Positions 44,321-53,693 of a DNA stretch of 64,000 nucleotides are shown piece after piece; the stretch's first letter is position 1, and each line of letters opens with the position of its first letter. The notes under the pieces were generated by a model. It saw nothing but the letters and a program-made list of their open reading frames with translations. It was not told the DNA's origin and searched no databases. The translations under genes were made by a program, and so were the position numbers. Origin of the DNA: CAWHYG01 sp963833505 (GTDB lineage: Bacteria > Eisenbacteria > RBG-16-71-46 > CAIMUX01); assembly GCA_963833505.1 (NCBI GenBank), contig CAWHYG010000006.1, positions 124,001 through 188,000 on the forward strand, in the 5' to 3' direction.

Positions 44321-46339
44321 ATGCCTCCCAAGATCACCCGGGACAGCCTCCACGAGGAGCTGGGAAACAATCTCCAGATCGGGCTGGGAACCGGGTTGAT
44401 CGGAGGCGGTCTGCTCGGCTTCCTGGCCGCGGCCGCCACCCTGGCGCTCAATCCCGTCCTGCTCCGCGCGACCGGAGACGCCATCCGTCTCGTGCTCGGC
44501 CTGCAGTTCGTCTATCTCATTCTCTGCCTCATCCTGGGATTCGTGGCGGCGGGAACCAAGACGCTGCTCTTCCTGACCACCGGCCGGCGGATCTCCGACA
44601 CCAAGACCGCGGCCTTCGCCAGCGGCGTCGCCTTCTTCATCCTGGGCGTTCTCTATTCCTTCTTCTGGTGCCGCTGGCATCGGATCGGAGGGCTGGCTCC
44701 AAGCGGCCCGGTGGGCTGGCGCCAGACTCCGGTCTTGATCGCGATCCTGGTGATCGGGCTGGTCCTGGCGCGGGTCATGACCTACGCCTTCTATCTTCTG
44801 ATCGTCTACGTCAAGAAACCGGAGCGACGGCGGCCGGGAGACGTCCGCCGCGTCTATCTGATCGTGCTCTACATGGCGGCGGTGTTCGTCCTCTTCATCG
44901 CGGTGATGCGAGTCACGTCGGGGGGTCCCTCGAACGAGTCCGGCCTGACCCGCGAGTCGATCAATCCGAACGGCCGCCGGACGCTCCTTCTCGCGGTGGA
45001 CGGGATGACGCGACGGGATCTGGAGCGTCTGCGAACAAGAGGACTCCTCGCCTGGAGCGATCGTTTCCTGTCCGGTTCCGTCGCCTCGGTCGTCGAGCCG
45101 CAGAGCGCCGTGCCGCCGATGCTCTGGACCGAAGTCGCCACCGGAAAGGACCTGGCAGCGACGGGAACGGTTGGATTCCAGACGCAGATGGTCAAGGGGC
45201 TGTCGACGCCGCTCCAGATCGGCCCCAACCAGGTCGGGCTGTTCGAGCTGTTCCACTCCGTGCTGCCCTTCTTCCATCTCACGCGGGAGGTCCCGGTCAA
45301 GAGCTACATGCGCGAGACGAAGGGCCTCTGGAACATGGCCAGCGACGCGGGCAAGACAACGGTCGCGGTCGACTGGTGGATCTCCTGGCCCGCGGAACGC
45401 GTGCAGGGCGCGGTGGTGAGCGATCATGCCTGGCTCAAGCTCTGCGGCGCCGCGCCGGAGGCAGGGGGCCTTGAGGCCGGAACGGCGGAATCGGAAACGG
45501 CCGCCCGCGCGGCCTCGGCGGTGCAGACGCCGGGACCGGGGATGGAGGGCGCCATGGTGCCGCTGCGCCCGGACGGCAAGCCCCTCTTCCTCGAACGCGA
45601 GACCTGGCCCCCCACCTTGCTGATCGAGCTCGGGCCTTTCGCGCGGGACCATGTCCCCGACTCTCTCGCGGTCCGGTATGGTCAGGTTCCGCCCCCCGAC
45701 ACGCTCGCCGCGTTCGCCCGACTGGGCATTCCTTCCGACGTCCTGCGCTCGGATCTGTTCTACGCGCAATCGGCGGCCTGGCTGCTGGACCGCCGGAATC
45801 CCGACCTCTGGATGCTCTATCTCCCCGGACCCGACATCATCCGGCGCGTGCTCGGGAAGTCCGTCGCCGGTCCGAGCGAACGCGAGCGAAGAAGGCAGGA
45901 AGCGCTCGAGAGCTACTGGCGGGCCCTGGATCCGGCTCTGCTGGCCTGCTTCGGCGCAGGTGGAGACACCGCGGTGGTCGCGCCGGAGGAGATCGCGGTC
46001 CTGTTTCCGGGAGAGCGAGGTGCCGATCTCTCGGCTCGCGCCGACTCCGGCCTCTTCGCCCTGGTGGGTCCCGGCGAATCGAAAGGGCGCCTGACGCACC
46101 CGGTCCGTCCCGTGGACATGGCGCCCACCATCCTCTGGCTTCTCGGGCTCCCGGCCGCGAAGGAGCTTGACGGCGCGCCGAGAGTCGACGTGCTCACGCC
46201 GGAGAGCGCCGCGTCCTTGCTGCCGGTGCGCTGGATTCCAAGTTACGGCCGTGCGTCGACCCGGGATCTGGAGCGCGCTGCGAGCACCTTGGATGAGGAG
46301 ATGCTCGAGCGATTCAAGTCGCTCGGGTACATCCAATGA
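44321..46339 (+). CDS. Membrane-anchored alkaline-phosphatase-superfamily phosphodiesterase
   Basis: A 672-residue protein. Residues 20-200 form about four to five membrane segments. The second half is a type I phosphodiesterase/nucleotide pyrophosphatase domain: RRTLLLAVDGMTRRDLERLR with the metal Asp, SAVPPMLWTEVATGK with the nucleophile Thr/Ser region, VAVDWWISWP, and late PVRPVDMAPTILWLLGLP. The usual ending LKSLGY is present (RFKSLGYIQ). It would hydrolyse phosphoesters or transfer phosphoethanolamine-like groups outside the membrane. ATG at 44321; overlaps the next gene by ATGA. Confidence 0.78.
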   Translation: MPPKITRDSLHEELGNNLQIGLGTGLIGGGLLGFLAAAATLALNPVLLRATGDAIRLVLGLQFVYLILCLILGFVAAGTKTLLFLTTGRRISDTKTAAFASGVAFFILGVLYSFFWCRWHRIGGLAPSGPVGWRQTPVLIAILVIGLVLARVMTYAFYLLIVYVKKPERRRPGDVRRVYLIVLYMAAVFVLFIAVMRVTSGGPSNESGLTRESINPNGRRTLLLAVDGMTRRDLERLRTRGLLAWSDRFLSGSVASVVEPQSAVPPMLWTEVATGKDLAATGTVGFQTQMVKGLSTPLQIGPNQVGLFELFHSVLPFFHLTREVPVKSYMRETKGLWNMASDAGKTTVAVDWWISWPAERVQGAVVSDHAWLKLCGAAPEAGGLEAGTAESETAARAASAVQTPGPGMEGAMVPLRPDGKPLFLERETWPPTLLIELGPFARDHVPDSLAVRYGQVPPPDTLAAFARLGIPSDVLRSDLFYAQSAAWLLDRRNPDLWMLYLPGPDIIRRVLGKSVAGPSERERRRQEALESYWRALDPALLACFGAGGDTAVVAPEEIAVLFPGERGADLSARADSGLFALVGPGESKGRLTHPVRPVDMAPTILWLLGLPAAKELDGAPRVDVLTPESAASLLPVRWIPSYGRASTRDLERAASTLDEEMLERFKSLGYIQ

Positions 46340-47850
46340 GCGCGGAGTCGCGCGGCAGGCGCATGCGTCCCGGCCGGTTCGTCGCGGTCGGGACGCTTTG
46401 CGCCGCGATCTACCTGCTCGCGGCGCTTTTCGGCACTCATGGTCCCGTCCGTTGCGGCCGGTGGCTGCCGATCAATCAGCACCTCGAACTGGTCCGAAGC
46501 TGGCTCGGAGAAGAAACCGGCCGCCACACGCTCGGGATGCAACCCTATGACGAGCTTTTCCACGGCCCGGCCACGATCGCGCGCCTGGATCTCGCCGTGC
46601 TGCCGCCCGCGCCGGGGACCAACCGGCAACGAGCGCACGTCGGATTCCCGCTCGGGCCGGCCTTTCTGCTCCTGCCTCTCCGACTGCTCCTGCGCGGCTG
46701 GCTGGCGGCGCAGTGGCTGAGCGCGGTCCTGGGCGGCCTGGCCGTGGCCGCTCTGGATGCTCTCCTCGCGCTGTGGTTGGGCGCGGTGGCAACCGCCGAT
46801 CCGGGTTCCCGATCGACCGCCGGCCCCTCGCGCAACCCGCTGGTCCTTCTCGCCGGTTTCGGAACGCTCTGGTTCTGGATCGTTCCCCTCGGACTCGTCT
46901 GGCACTTCGCCCAGACCGTCGCCACGACCGGGCTGGTCCTGGCCTTTCTCGCGGCCGAGCGCGGCCGCTGGCTTCCCGCCGGGATCGCCTACGGCTTCGC
47001 CGTGACCAGCCGTCCGTCGATGGCGCTGGCGCTGCCTTTCTTCCTTCCCCTGCTCGCTCGTCCGGATGCTCCGAAAGTCGCCGGCGGCGGCGTCCCGCCG
47101 ACGGAAGGATCTGTACACGACGGATCTGTACAGGATGGATCTATACAGGGTGGGCCCGTGGAGGATGGATCTGTACACGCTGGATCTGTACAATCCGCCG
47201 CGCCGTCGCCGGCAGGGTGGTTTCACTCTGCCGCGCGCCTTGTACAACCCTGGTTCCGGTCCCGGCTCCTCCGGTTCGCGGTCGCTCCTAGCCTGCTCGT
47301 CGGTGCCATGCTGGTCTTGAACCAGATCCGTTTCGGCTCCCCGTTCGAGTTCGGCTACCGCTACATGCAGACCGCCCCCGATCTCGCGGCCCGGATGCGC
47401 GCGCACGGACTCTTCAGCCCGGTCTTCCTCTGGGACAACATCCGCTGGCTTATCCTGGCGCCGCCGGTGCTGGTCCAGGCGGCTCCCGGCGGGCCGCTGA
47501 TCCCGCCCTGGATCGGAAGCCATCCCATGGGCATGGGGATCTTCTTCGTGACGCCCGCCTTCCTGGCGGCTTTCCTGACGCTGGCGCCGGTGCAACTCAG
47601 GAAGGCGCCAATCGCGTCCGCCTGGGCCGCGCTGGCGCTGCTGACGGTTCCGGCGCTGCTCTATTACAACACCGGATGGAAGCAGTGGGGCGGGCGGTTC
47701 CTGCTCGATGCCTGGCCGTTCTGGATCTTCCTGACCGCGGTCGGGCTGAGGCGGCTTCGGCCGGCGGCGGTCTGGATCCTGGTGGGACTATCCGTCGCCT
47801 CGAACCTCTGGGGAACGCTTGCCACCACCATCGGCTGGTGGCCGCGGTGA
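46336..47850 (+). CDS. Polytopic membrane protein, GT-C-like glycosyltransferase
   Basis: A 504-residue protein with about nine membrane helices. The first lumenal loop holds HGPVRCGRWLPINQHLELV and the pattern resembles GT39/PMT-like enzymes, though no signature is decisive. A repetitive loop (residues about 255-288, GSVHDGSVQDGSIQGG) lies between helices. It overlaps the phosphodiesterase gene by ATGA and may act on the same surface substrate. Alternatives: a lipid-linked sugar or phosphoethanolamine transporter. Confidence 0.6.
   Translation: MSAESRGRRMRPGRFVAVGTLCAAIYLLAALFGTHGPVRCGRWLPINQHLELVRSWLGEETGRHTLGMQPYDELFHGPATIARLDLAVLPPAPGTNRQRAHVGFPLGPAFLLLPLRLLLRGWLAAQWLSAVLGGLAVAALDALLALWLGAVATADPGSRSTAGPSRNPLVLLAGFGTLWFWIVPLGLVWHFAQTVATTGLVLAFLAAERGRWLPAGIAYGFAVTSRPSMALALPFFLPLLARPDAPKVAGGGVPPTEGSVHDGSVQDGSIQGGPVEDGSVHAGSVQSAAPSPAGWFHSAARLVQPWFRSRLLRFAVAPSLLVGAMLVLNQIRFGSPFEFGYRYMQTAPDLAARMRAHGLFSPVFLWDNIRWLILAPPVLVQAAPGGPLIPPWIGSHPMGMGIFFVTPAFLAAFLTLAPVQLRKAPIASAWAALALLTVPALLYYNTGWKQWGGRFLLDAWPFWIFLTAVGLRRLRPAAVWILVGLSVASNLWGTLATTIGWWPR
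47107..47196 (+). repeat. 15-bp tandem repeat, six units
   Basis: Units of 15 bp beginning GGATCTGTACA (copies at 47107, 47122, 47137, 47152, 47167, 47182), one diverged. In frame they encode a GSVHD-type five-residue repeat in the glycosyltransferase-like gene. Confidence 0.8.
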
Positions 47851-47955
47851 GCGGCGCCTCCTGGGCGCGGCGCCCGCCGTCCGTTCAAGCCGGAGCGGCC
47901 CATTCCCGGAGGACCTCGTCCCTCACGGAAGGTCGGAGAGAGTGGTCCGACGACG

Positions 47956-49545
47956 CTACGGCCCCGGCGTTCCGGGGATGGACACGTCCACCGTCTCGAA
48001 CTTCCCGGCGCTGGAGAGCGGCGCCGCGAAGCTCTTCTCGTCCCCGACAATGAGCGTCTTCATCTGATCGGGATGGATGTACGTCTGTGCAACCCGGTGC
48101 ACGTCCGCGGCGGTGACGTTGCCGAGGCGATCCTGGTAGGTCGCCAGGAAGTCGGAAGGATACCCGTAGAACTCGTAAAAGGCCCGGCGGTTGACGACCT
48201 GCCCGCGGGTGGCGTAGTTGAACACAAAGGAATTGAGAAGCGACTCCCGGGCCCGCCGCACCTCGTCGTTGGAGGGAGCCGCCTGCACGATCCGGCGGAG
48301 CTCTCCTTGTACGAGACCGAGCGTGACGAGGGTCGAATCGCTTCGCGTCATCGCGTAGGCGGTGAAGATGCCCGGGTGCGCGTAGCCCACGCCGCCGCCC
48401 GCTCCGACCGCGTAGGCCAGGCCGCGCTGGGTGCGGATGTCGTTCAACATCCTTGATGAGAATCCTCCGCCCAGGATCTCACCCAGGATCTCCAGGGCGG
48501 GAAAGTCGGGATTGTCCGCCTTGATCCCCGCCTCGCCCAGGAGGATGTAGCTCTGCGTCACCTTCTCCTTGGGCACGTAGTAATCCCCGCCGGACTGGCC
48601 AGCCGCCGGCGCGGGTGGTTCGGACGGCAGCGGCCGTCCCGATCGGGCCCAGCCTCCGAAGAGGGTCGTGATCTGCTCCTTCATCACGGCGGGATCGAGG
48701 TCGCCCCAGATGGTCAGGATGGCGTGGTCGGGAGCGTAGTAGTTGTCGTGGAAGTCCTTCAGGTCAGAACCCCCGATCGCATCCAGGGTGGCGTACTCGG
48801 TCTCGCGGGCGTAAGGGCTGTCCTTGCCCCACACGAGCTGCCGGATGACCCTCCGCGCGATCCCGCCGGTCTCGTCGTTGCGCGCGGCGATGGCCCGCCT
48901 CGTCTGGACCTTGGCCAGGTCGAGTTTCGTCTCCGGAAGAGCCGGGCGCTCGAGAAGATCCGCCAGAAGCCCGAGCACTTCCGCGCCCTGGTCCTTGAGG
49001 CAGTAGAAACTGGCGGAGGTGGACGTCTCATCCGTCGAAGTCTCGATCCGGGCCCCGATGCTCTCCAGCCGCGCGTCCAGGGAGTCACCCGAAACCTTCG
49101 CGGTACCGCCGGAGCGAAGCACGGTCGCGACCAGACGAGCCAGACCGGTCTTGGACGGCGGATCAACCTCGCTGCCGGCATGGATCAGGATGCTGCCGGC
49201 CAGGTCCGGGAACTCGGCATCGCGAGCCAGATAGACGACCAGCCCGTTCGGCAGCTCGAATCGATCCGCCTGCACGTCGGGGATCGACCCTACCGGCGGA
49301 AATCGGAGACGGCTCGGATCCCGGATCGGCTCCAACGCCGCAGGCGGAATCAGCTCTTGCGAGGTCGGTTCCGTGGAACGCTCCTTGGCGCGAGCGGAGG
49401 CGGGGATAAGGAGAAGCGGCGCGCCCAGAAGCCAGGCGATCGCTGCGAGCTGGATCCGAGGTCCGACGGCCCGACCGGCGGGCCGGGACAACCCCAGCGG
49501 GAGGAGTCCTCGCTGAGAACGCGTCGGGATAGATCGTCCGTTCAT
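47956..49545 (-). CDS. M16 peptidase family protein, non-catalytic subunit type
   Basis: A 529-residue exported protein (signal peptide to about residue 53) with the M16 two-domain fold: NGLVVYLARDAEFPDLAGSI, FHDNYYAPDHAILTIWGDLD, and the C-terminal QRGLAYAVGAGGG motif. The metal motif HxxEH is replaced by SKTGLARLV, so it should not be catalytic. The partner gene just upstream keeps HMMEH. The pair fits the two-subunit M16 organisation. It starts 3 nt after the partner's stop with its ribosome site inside the partner gene. Confidence 0.82.
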   Translation of the reverse strand: MNGRSIPTRSQRGLLPLGLSRPAGRAVGPRIQLAAIAWLLGAPLLLIPASARAKERSTEPTSQELIPPAALEPIRDPSRLRFPPVGSIPDVQADRFELPNGLVVYLARDAEFPDLAGSILIHAGSEVDPPSKTGLARLVATVLRSGGTAKVSGDSLDARLESIGARIETSTDETSTSASFYCLKDQGAEVLGLLADLLERPALPETKLDLAKVQTRRAIAARNDETGGIARRVIRQLVWGKDSPYARETEYATLDAIGGSDLKDFHDNYYAPDHAILTIWGDLDPAVMKEQITTLFGGWARSGRPLPSEPPAPAAGQSGGDYYVPKEKVTQSYILLGEAGIKADNPDFPALEILGEILGGGFSSRMLNDIRTQRGLAYAVGAGGGVGYAHPGIFTAYAMTRSDSTLVTLGLVQGELRRIVQAAPSNDEVRRARESLLNSFVFNYATRGQVVNRRAFYEFYGYPSDFLATYQDRLGNVTAADVHRVAQTYIHPDQMKTLIVGDEKSFAAPLSSAGKFETVDVSIPGTPGP

Positions 49546-49548
49546 GGC

Positions 49549-51120
49549 TCACCTCCCTCCGTTCTGCGTTTCGCCCCGAGGCTTCCCGCCCGGGACGCTT
49601 TCCATGATTCCGGCGGTCCGATGGATCGGCGTCAGGATGCGCTCGGCCTGGGTCGTGATCTCTTCGGGGGTGAGCCGGTCGATGCGGTCGAGATACCGGA
49701 AGAGGTCGTGCCAGTCGCCGGTCCGCGTCTGGTAGAGCGCGAGCTGGAAGGCAAGGCCGCGGTTGCTCCTGAGCCCCTCGATGAAGTCCGCGCGGGCGCG
49801 GTTCCGGTAGGCCCCCAGCTCCTCCGACGTGATCGGCTTCTGCCGGATCCGGGCCAGCTCGGCCGAGAGCGCGTTCAAGAGCGTGTCGGGCGAGACTCCG
49901 GGCGCGGGCGCGGCCGTGAACCAGCAGAGATTCGGATACTTCGTGCCCGGAACCCCGGCGCTCGCGGAGACGTTCGTTGCGATCCTCCGTTGTTTGACCA
50001 GGCTGGTATAAAGACGCGACGAGCGCCCCGAGGCCAGGATGTCCATGAGCGCGTCCGCCGCCAGATACTCGGGATCGGTGAAGGACGGCCCTCCCCAGTA
50101 AGCGGAGATCAGGAGCGGCTGCGCCTTTTCCCGGGTGCGGACGTAGCGTTCGGCCAGCGGCTCGGGCTCGATGGTGGGAACGCCGGGATTCTTCACGCCG
50201 GCCGGAACGGCGGAGAAGTACTTTTCGGCCAGCCTCTTCACCTCCTCCGTCTTGACGTCGCCGACGACCGCGATGACCATGTTGGCCGCCGTGTAATGCC
50301 CGCGGAAGAACTGCTCCGCGTCCTTCCGGCCGAATGCCTCCAGATCGGAGCGGAATCCGATGACTCCGTTGCGATAGGGATGCGCCGCGAACGCCGCCTC
50401 CTGCACTTCCTGGCTGAGCCGTCCCCGGGGCGGGGATTCGACGCGCATCCGCCGCTCCTCGATGACCACTTCCCGCTCCTTGTAGAACTCGCGGAACACC
50501 GGATAGGTCATCCGATCCCCTTCCAAGAGGGCCCAGAGCTCGAGCTTGTTCGAGGGCAGGCTGTAGAAGTACGCGGTCAGGTCCTCGGTGGTGAAGGCGT
50601 TCAGGTCCTCGACGCCGTTCTCCTCCAGGATCTTCGAGAAGGCGTTCCCGACGACGTACTTCTGGGCCCCGGTTTCCGCGGCTTCGAAGCGGGCCTGCGC
50701 CTCCGCCATCCTGGTCGAGTCGGCCCGGTTGAAGATCTTGAGCTGCATCTGTTCCTGGACCTCGGCCCAGGCCTCGTCGACCTTCTGGAGCGCCGCCGCT
50801 TCAGCCTTCGGGTCCGTGGTTCCGATCGTCGGAGTGCCCTTGAAGGCCATATGCTCCATCATGTGGGCGATGCCGGTCTTGCCGCACGATTCGTCCGATC
50901 CGCCGGCGTCGACCAGGGTCACGAAGCTGAAGATCGGCGCGAAGTGGCGCTCGACCACAAGGAAGGTGAGGCCGTTCTTGAGGCGGAACTCGTGGACCTG
51001 TGATTCGACCGGTGACGGCTCGGCGGCCGGCGCCGGCCGCGCGAGCGGAGCGATCGCGGATCCACACGCCAGCATGATCGCGGCGGCGATCGCTCCCCTG
51101 GAGTGACGGGACAAGAACAT
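49549..51120 (-). CDS. M16 zinc metallopeptidase, catalytic subunit
   Basis: A 523-residue exported protease. The zinc motif HMMEH (in KTGIAHMMEHMAFKGT) is near residue 75, and Glu further on (YKEREVVIEERRMR) completes zinc binding. The substrate-binding C-terminal half has the RSSRLYTSLVKQRRIA motif. Signal peptide 1-31. The start is ATG at 51120 behind AGGAGG; the open frame to 51213 has no support. It forms an operon with the HxxEH-less homologue. Likely periplasmic, peptide degradation. Confidence 0.87.
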   Translation of the reverse strand: MFLSRHSRGAIAAAIMLACGSAIAPLARPAPAAEPSPVESQVHEFRLKNGLTFLVVERHFAPIFSFVTLVDAGGSDESCGKTGIAHMMEHMAFKGTPTIGTTDPKAEAAALQKVDEAWAEVQEQMQLKIFNRADSTRMAEAQARFEAAETGAQKYVVGNAFSKILEENGVEDLNAFTTEDLTAYFYSLPSNKLELWALLEGDRMTYPVFREFYKEREVVIEERRMRVESPPRGRLSQEVQEAAFAAHPYRNGVIGFRSDLEAFGRKDAEQFFRGHYTAANMVIAVVGDVKTEEVKRLAEKYFSAVPAGVKNPGVPTIEPEPLAERYVRTREKAQPLLISAYWGGPSFTDPEYLAADALMDILASGRSSRLYTSLVKQRRIATNVSASAGVPGTKYPNLCWFTAAPAPGVSPDTLLNALSAELARIRQKPITSEELGAYRNRARADFIEGLRSNRGLAFQLALYQTRTGDWHDLFRYLDRIDRLTPEEITTQAERILTPIHRTAGIMESVPGGKPRGETQNGGR

Positions 51121-51424
51121 TGCGAAGGTCCTCCTGTCAGCGCGTCCATTCGCCGGCGAAGTCCGAGCCCGCCGATGGGATCCCCGTTGCGGACGGTGGC
51201 GCCATGATGCCATGCGCGCCTCCGGATCCGCAACATCGCCGCCGCGGCTTCACAATCCGTCTCAATCCCTCGCCGTTGCATCCAGGTTTGGGCGGCTGGC
51301 CGCACGGCGGACAAGGCAATGGTGCCGATTGTGATGATCCGTGCGGCCGGCGGGATGGCGGACGAGGCAACGGGGCCGATCCCGCGATGAGTCCAGATGA
51401 GATGGCGCGGAGCAGCCGGCCCGG
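51121..51424. other. Intergenic region, 304 nt, with 51-bp duplication
   Basis: GGCGGACAAGGCAATGG (51306) and GGCGGACGAGGCAACGG (51357) mark an imperfect 51-bp tandem duplication. No gene. Confidence 0.5.
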
Positions 51425-53578
51425 TCACCGCCCGGCGGCGCCGGTCGCCGGAGTCTCCCACGCGCGGAGCGCGCTCTCGAGCTGATCGCGCATGGGCGAG
51501 TCCGGCCGCTTGGACAGGTAGGTGCGCACGTCCGACGCGGCGCTCTTCAGGTCTCCCCGGCGGGCCAGGAGCTGCGCCCGGAGCAGCAATCCGTCGATGT
51601 CGTACTGCGGATCCCGGAGCCGGAAAAGGCTGTCGACCACGCCCGCGGCATCGTTCCACCGGCCGGTCGCCTCGAGCAACCGGCCCAGGTTGAACAGATT
51701 CACGGGATTCCCGGGCTGGAGACCGACTGCGCTCCTCTGCGCCGCGACCGCTTCGTCCATCCTGCCTTCCTCTTCCAGGAGGTTTCCCAGGTACGAATAG
51801 GACTCGGCGTAGTTCGGGTTCAGCTCGAGCACGCGCCGGAACTCCGCGATGGCGGCGTCCCGATCCCCCGACCGATAGAGCGCGATGCCAAGGTTGTACA
51901 GCGCGTCCGGCCAGTGCGGCGCCATGGCCACGGCGGTGCGTTGGGCCTCCAGCGCTTCCCGGACCTTCCCTTCCTTGAGGTAAGCAGAGCTGAGGTTCGT
52001 GTACATGGCGGCCGACATCGGTCCGGTCTCCTCCGCGATCGGCCGGTGGGCCACGACGACCCCGGCGAGAAGAGCGACCAGGGCGGGGAGCACCGGGCGC
52101 AGCTTCCGCGCCCGCACGGCGTCGGCCCCCTCCATGATCGCTCCGGCCGCGAACACGATCAGGAAAGAGACGGCCGGCAGCCGATAGCGCGCGAGGACGA
52201 AGAAGAGGCACACGGACAGGAGGTATCCGCCGAGCATCAGGTAGAGCAGAGCCAGCCGCCGCCGCGCCTTCCAGCCGAAGACGAGGCCGGCGAAGGCCAG
52301 GGGCAGGAGGATTCCGAACCGCACGGGATTCAGCCGGATCCAGGGCGAATACCGCTGCCAGAACTGGAAGTCCTCGTTGTCCGGCACCTCGTAGCGGTGC
52401 AGGAGCAGTCCCAGCTTCCGGACAGTCAGCGCCAGCGCCGGCCCGGGCCGACTCCGGATGGATTCCAGCGCGCGGGCGAACCAGAAGCTCGACGCCGCAG
52501 AGGGCGACAGCGGATGGCCGGCGCGGCGCTCCGCCTCCCGCAGGAAGTCCTCCTGCTCGTGCTGCGGATCGGGCCGCACGAAGGACGGCGCCCGATAGAT
52601 GCCGCTCTTGTTCTCCGGGTTGTTCCCGATGTAGAAGTTCTGGCCGCCCTGGGCCGTGGTCAGCACCCAGTCGCCTCCCGCCACGCGGTTCCGTATGAGC
52701 ACGGGCAGGAGGACGACGGCGACGCCGGCCGCGAGGGCGACGGCGATGGTCCATCCTCGCGCGCTGATCCGGCCGGCCATCGGGCCGCGCGCGGAGCGGG
52801 GGCCGCGCTCGGAGCCGGCCTTTCGTGCGCGTTTCGCCGACTGTTCCGTCGTGGCGCCTGGTCCGGAAGCGCCGTGACCGGACGGCCGTTCCGCACCCGA
52901 TCCGATGACCGCGCGACCGCCGATCCGCCCGCCCTCCGGAAGAAGGAAGAGCAGCCAGAAGACGATGAGCAGGAACAGGCCGAGGTAGTTGGCGCGGGCC
53001 AGGGTTCCGAGCCCGAGCAGGATTCCGGCGAGCGCGCCCCATCGGATCCAGCCGTTCCGATCGGGCCGGTCGACCGCCAGGAGCAGCGCGACCAGGGACG
53101 CGTTCAAGAGGAGCACCTCGAGAAAGGTCTTGAGAACCAGGCCGTCATAGAACCAGAACGGGGCGTAGATCGCGGCCAGAACCGCCGCCGCCCATCCGAC
53201 CCGCGGACTCCAGAGGCGCGTCGCCAGCAGCCAGATCAACGGCACGTTGAGCGATCCCAGGAGGGCCTGGAAGAGGGTCAGGGTCGTCAACCGGTGACCG
53301 AAGAACCGGTAGAACACGCCGAGAAAGTAGGGATAGAGCGGATCCTGGTAGAAGACGCCGCGGCCGATCCAATCCCCGGCCGCGATGCGCTGGCCCCACA
53401 GGTCATAGGCCTGGCTGTCCACCGGCAGATACTGGAAGAACGGGTTGCTTCGTGTCGCCAGGACGTGGGCGATGCGGAAGAGACAACCGGCGGCGGTCAG
53501 CGCAAGGAGCGCGACCCTCCACCGCGGGTTTCGTCCCGCCTGGTTCGCCGCCGTCTGGGCCCGCTTCGCCGGTTTCAT
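51425..53578 (-). CDS. Membrane glycosyltransferase (GT-C type) fused to TPR repeats
   Basis: A 717-residue protein. Residues about 20-475 have ten or so membrane helices; the lumenal loop after helix 1 carries DSQAYDLWGQRIAAGDWIG, then FYQDPLYPYFLGVFYRFFG, both usual in ArnT/PMT_2-type glycosyltransferases. The C-terminal 210 residues are TPRs (EAQRTAVAMAPHWPDALYNL, AIAEFRRVLELNPNYAESYS). An Arg/Ser/Gly-rich linker lies near 225-280. The ATG is at 53578. Probably a protein or lipid glycosyltransferase with an attached scaffold. Confidence 0.75.
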   Translation of the reverse strand: MKPAKRAQTAANQAGRNPRWRVALLALTAAGCLFRIAHVLATRSNPFFQYLPVDSQAYDLWGQRIAAGDWIGRGVFYQDPLYPYFLGVFYRFFGHRLTTLTLFQALLGSLNVPLIWLLATRLWSPRVGWAAAVLAAIYAPFWFYDGLVLKTFLEVLLLNASLVALLLAVDRPDRNGWIRWGALAGILLGLGTLARANYLGLFLLIVFWLLFLLPEGGRIGGRAVIGSGAERPSGHGASGPGATTEQSAKRARKAGSERGPRSARGPMAGRISARGWTIAVALAAGVAVVLLPVLIRNRVAGGDWVLTTAQGGQNFYIGNNPENKSGIYRAPSFVRPDPQHEQEDFLREAERRAGHPLSPSAASSFWFARALESIRSRPGPALALTVRKLGLLLHRYEVPDNEDFQFWQRYSPWIRLNPVRFGILLPLAFAGLVFGWKARRRLALLYLMLGGYLLSVCLFFVLARYRLPAVSFLIVFAAGAIMEGADAVRARKLRPVLPALVALLAGVVVAHRPIAEETGPMSAAMYTNLSSAYLKEGKVREALEAQRTAVAMAPHWPDALYNLGIALYRSGDRDAAIAEFRRVLELNPNYAESYSYLGNLLEEEGRMDEAVAAQRSAVGLQPGNPVNLFNLGRLLEATGRWNDAAGVVDSLFRLRDPQYDIDGLLLRAQLLARRGDLKSAASDVRTYLSKRPDSPMRDQLESALRAWETPATGAAGR

Positions 53579-53693
53579 TCCGCGGATGATAGCCCGGGAG
53601 ATCGGGCGGGACCATGATCCAATCCCCGGCTGCCGCGGAGCGCCCTCCGGCGGCGGTGGGAGGATCGTCTCGACCGGTGAGCGCCGGCTCCGG

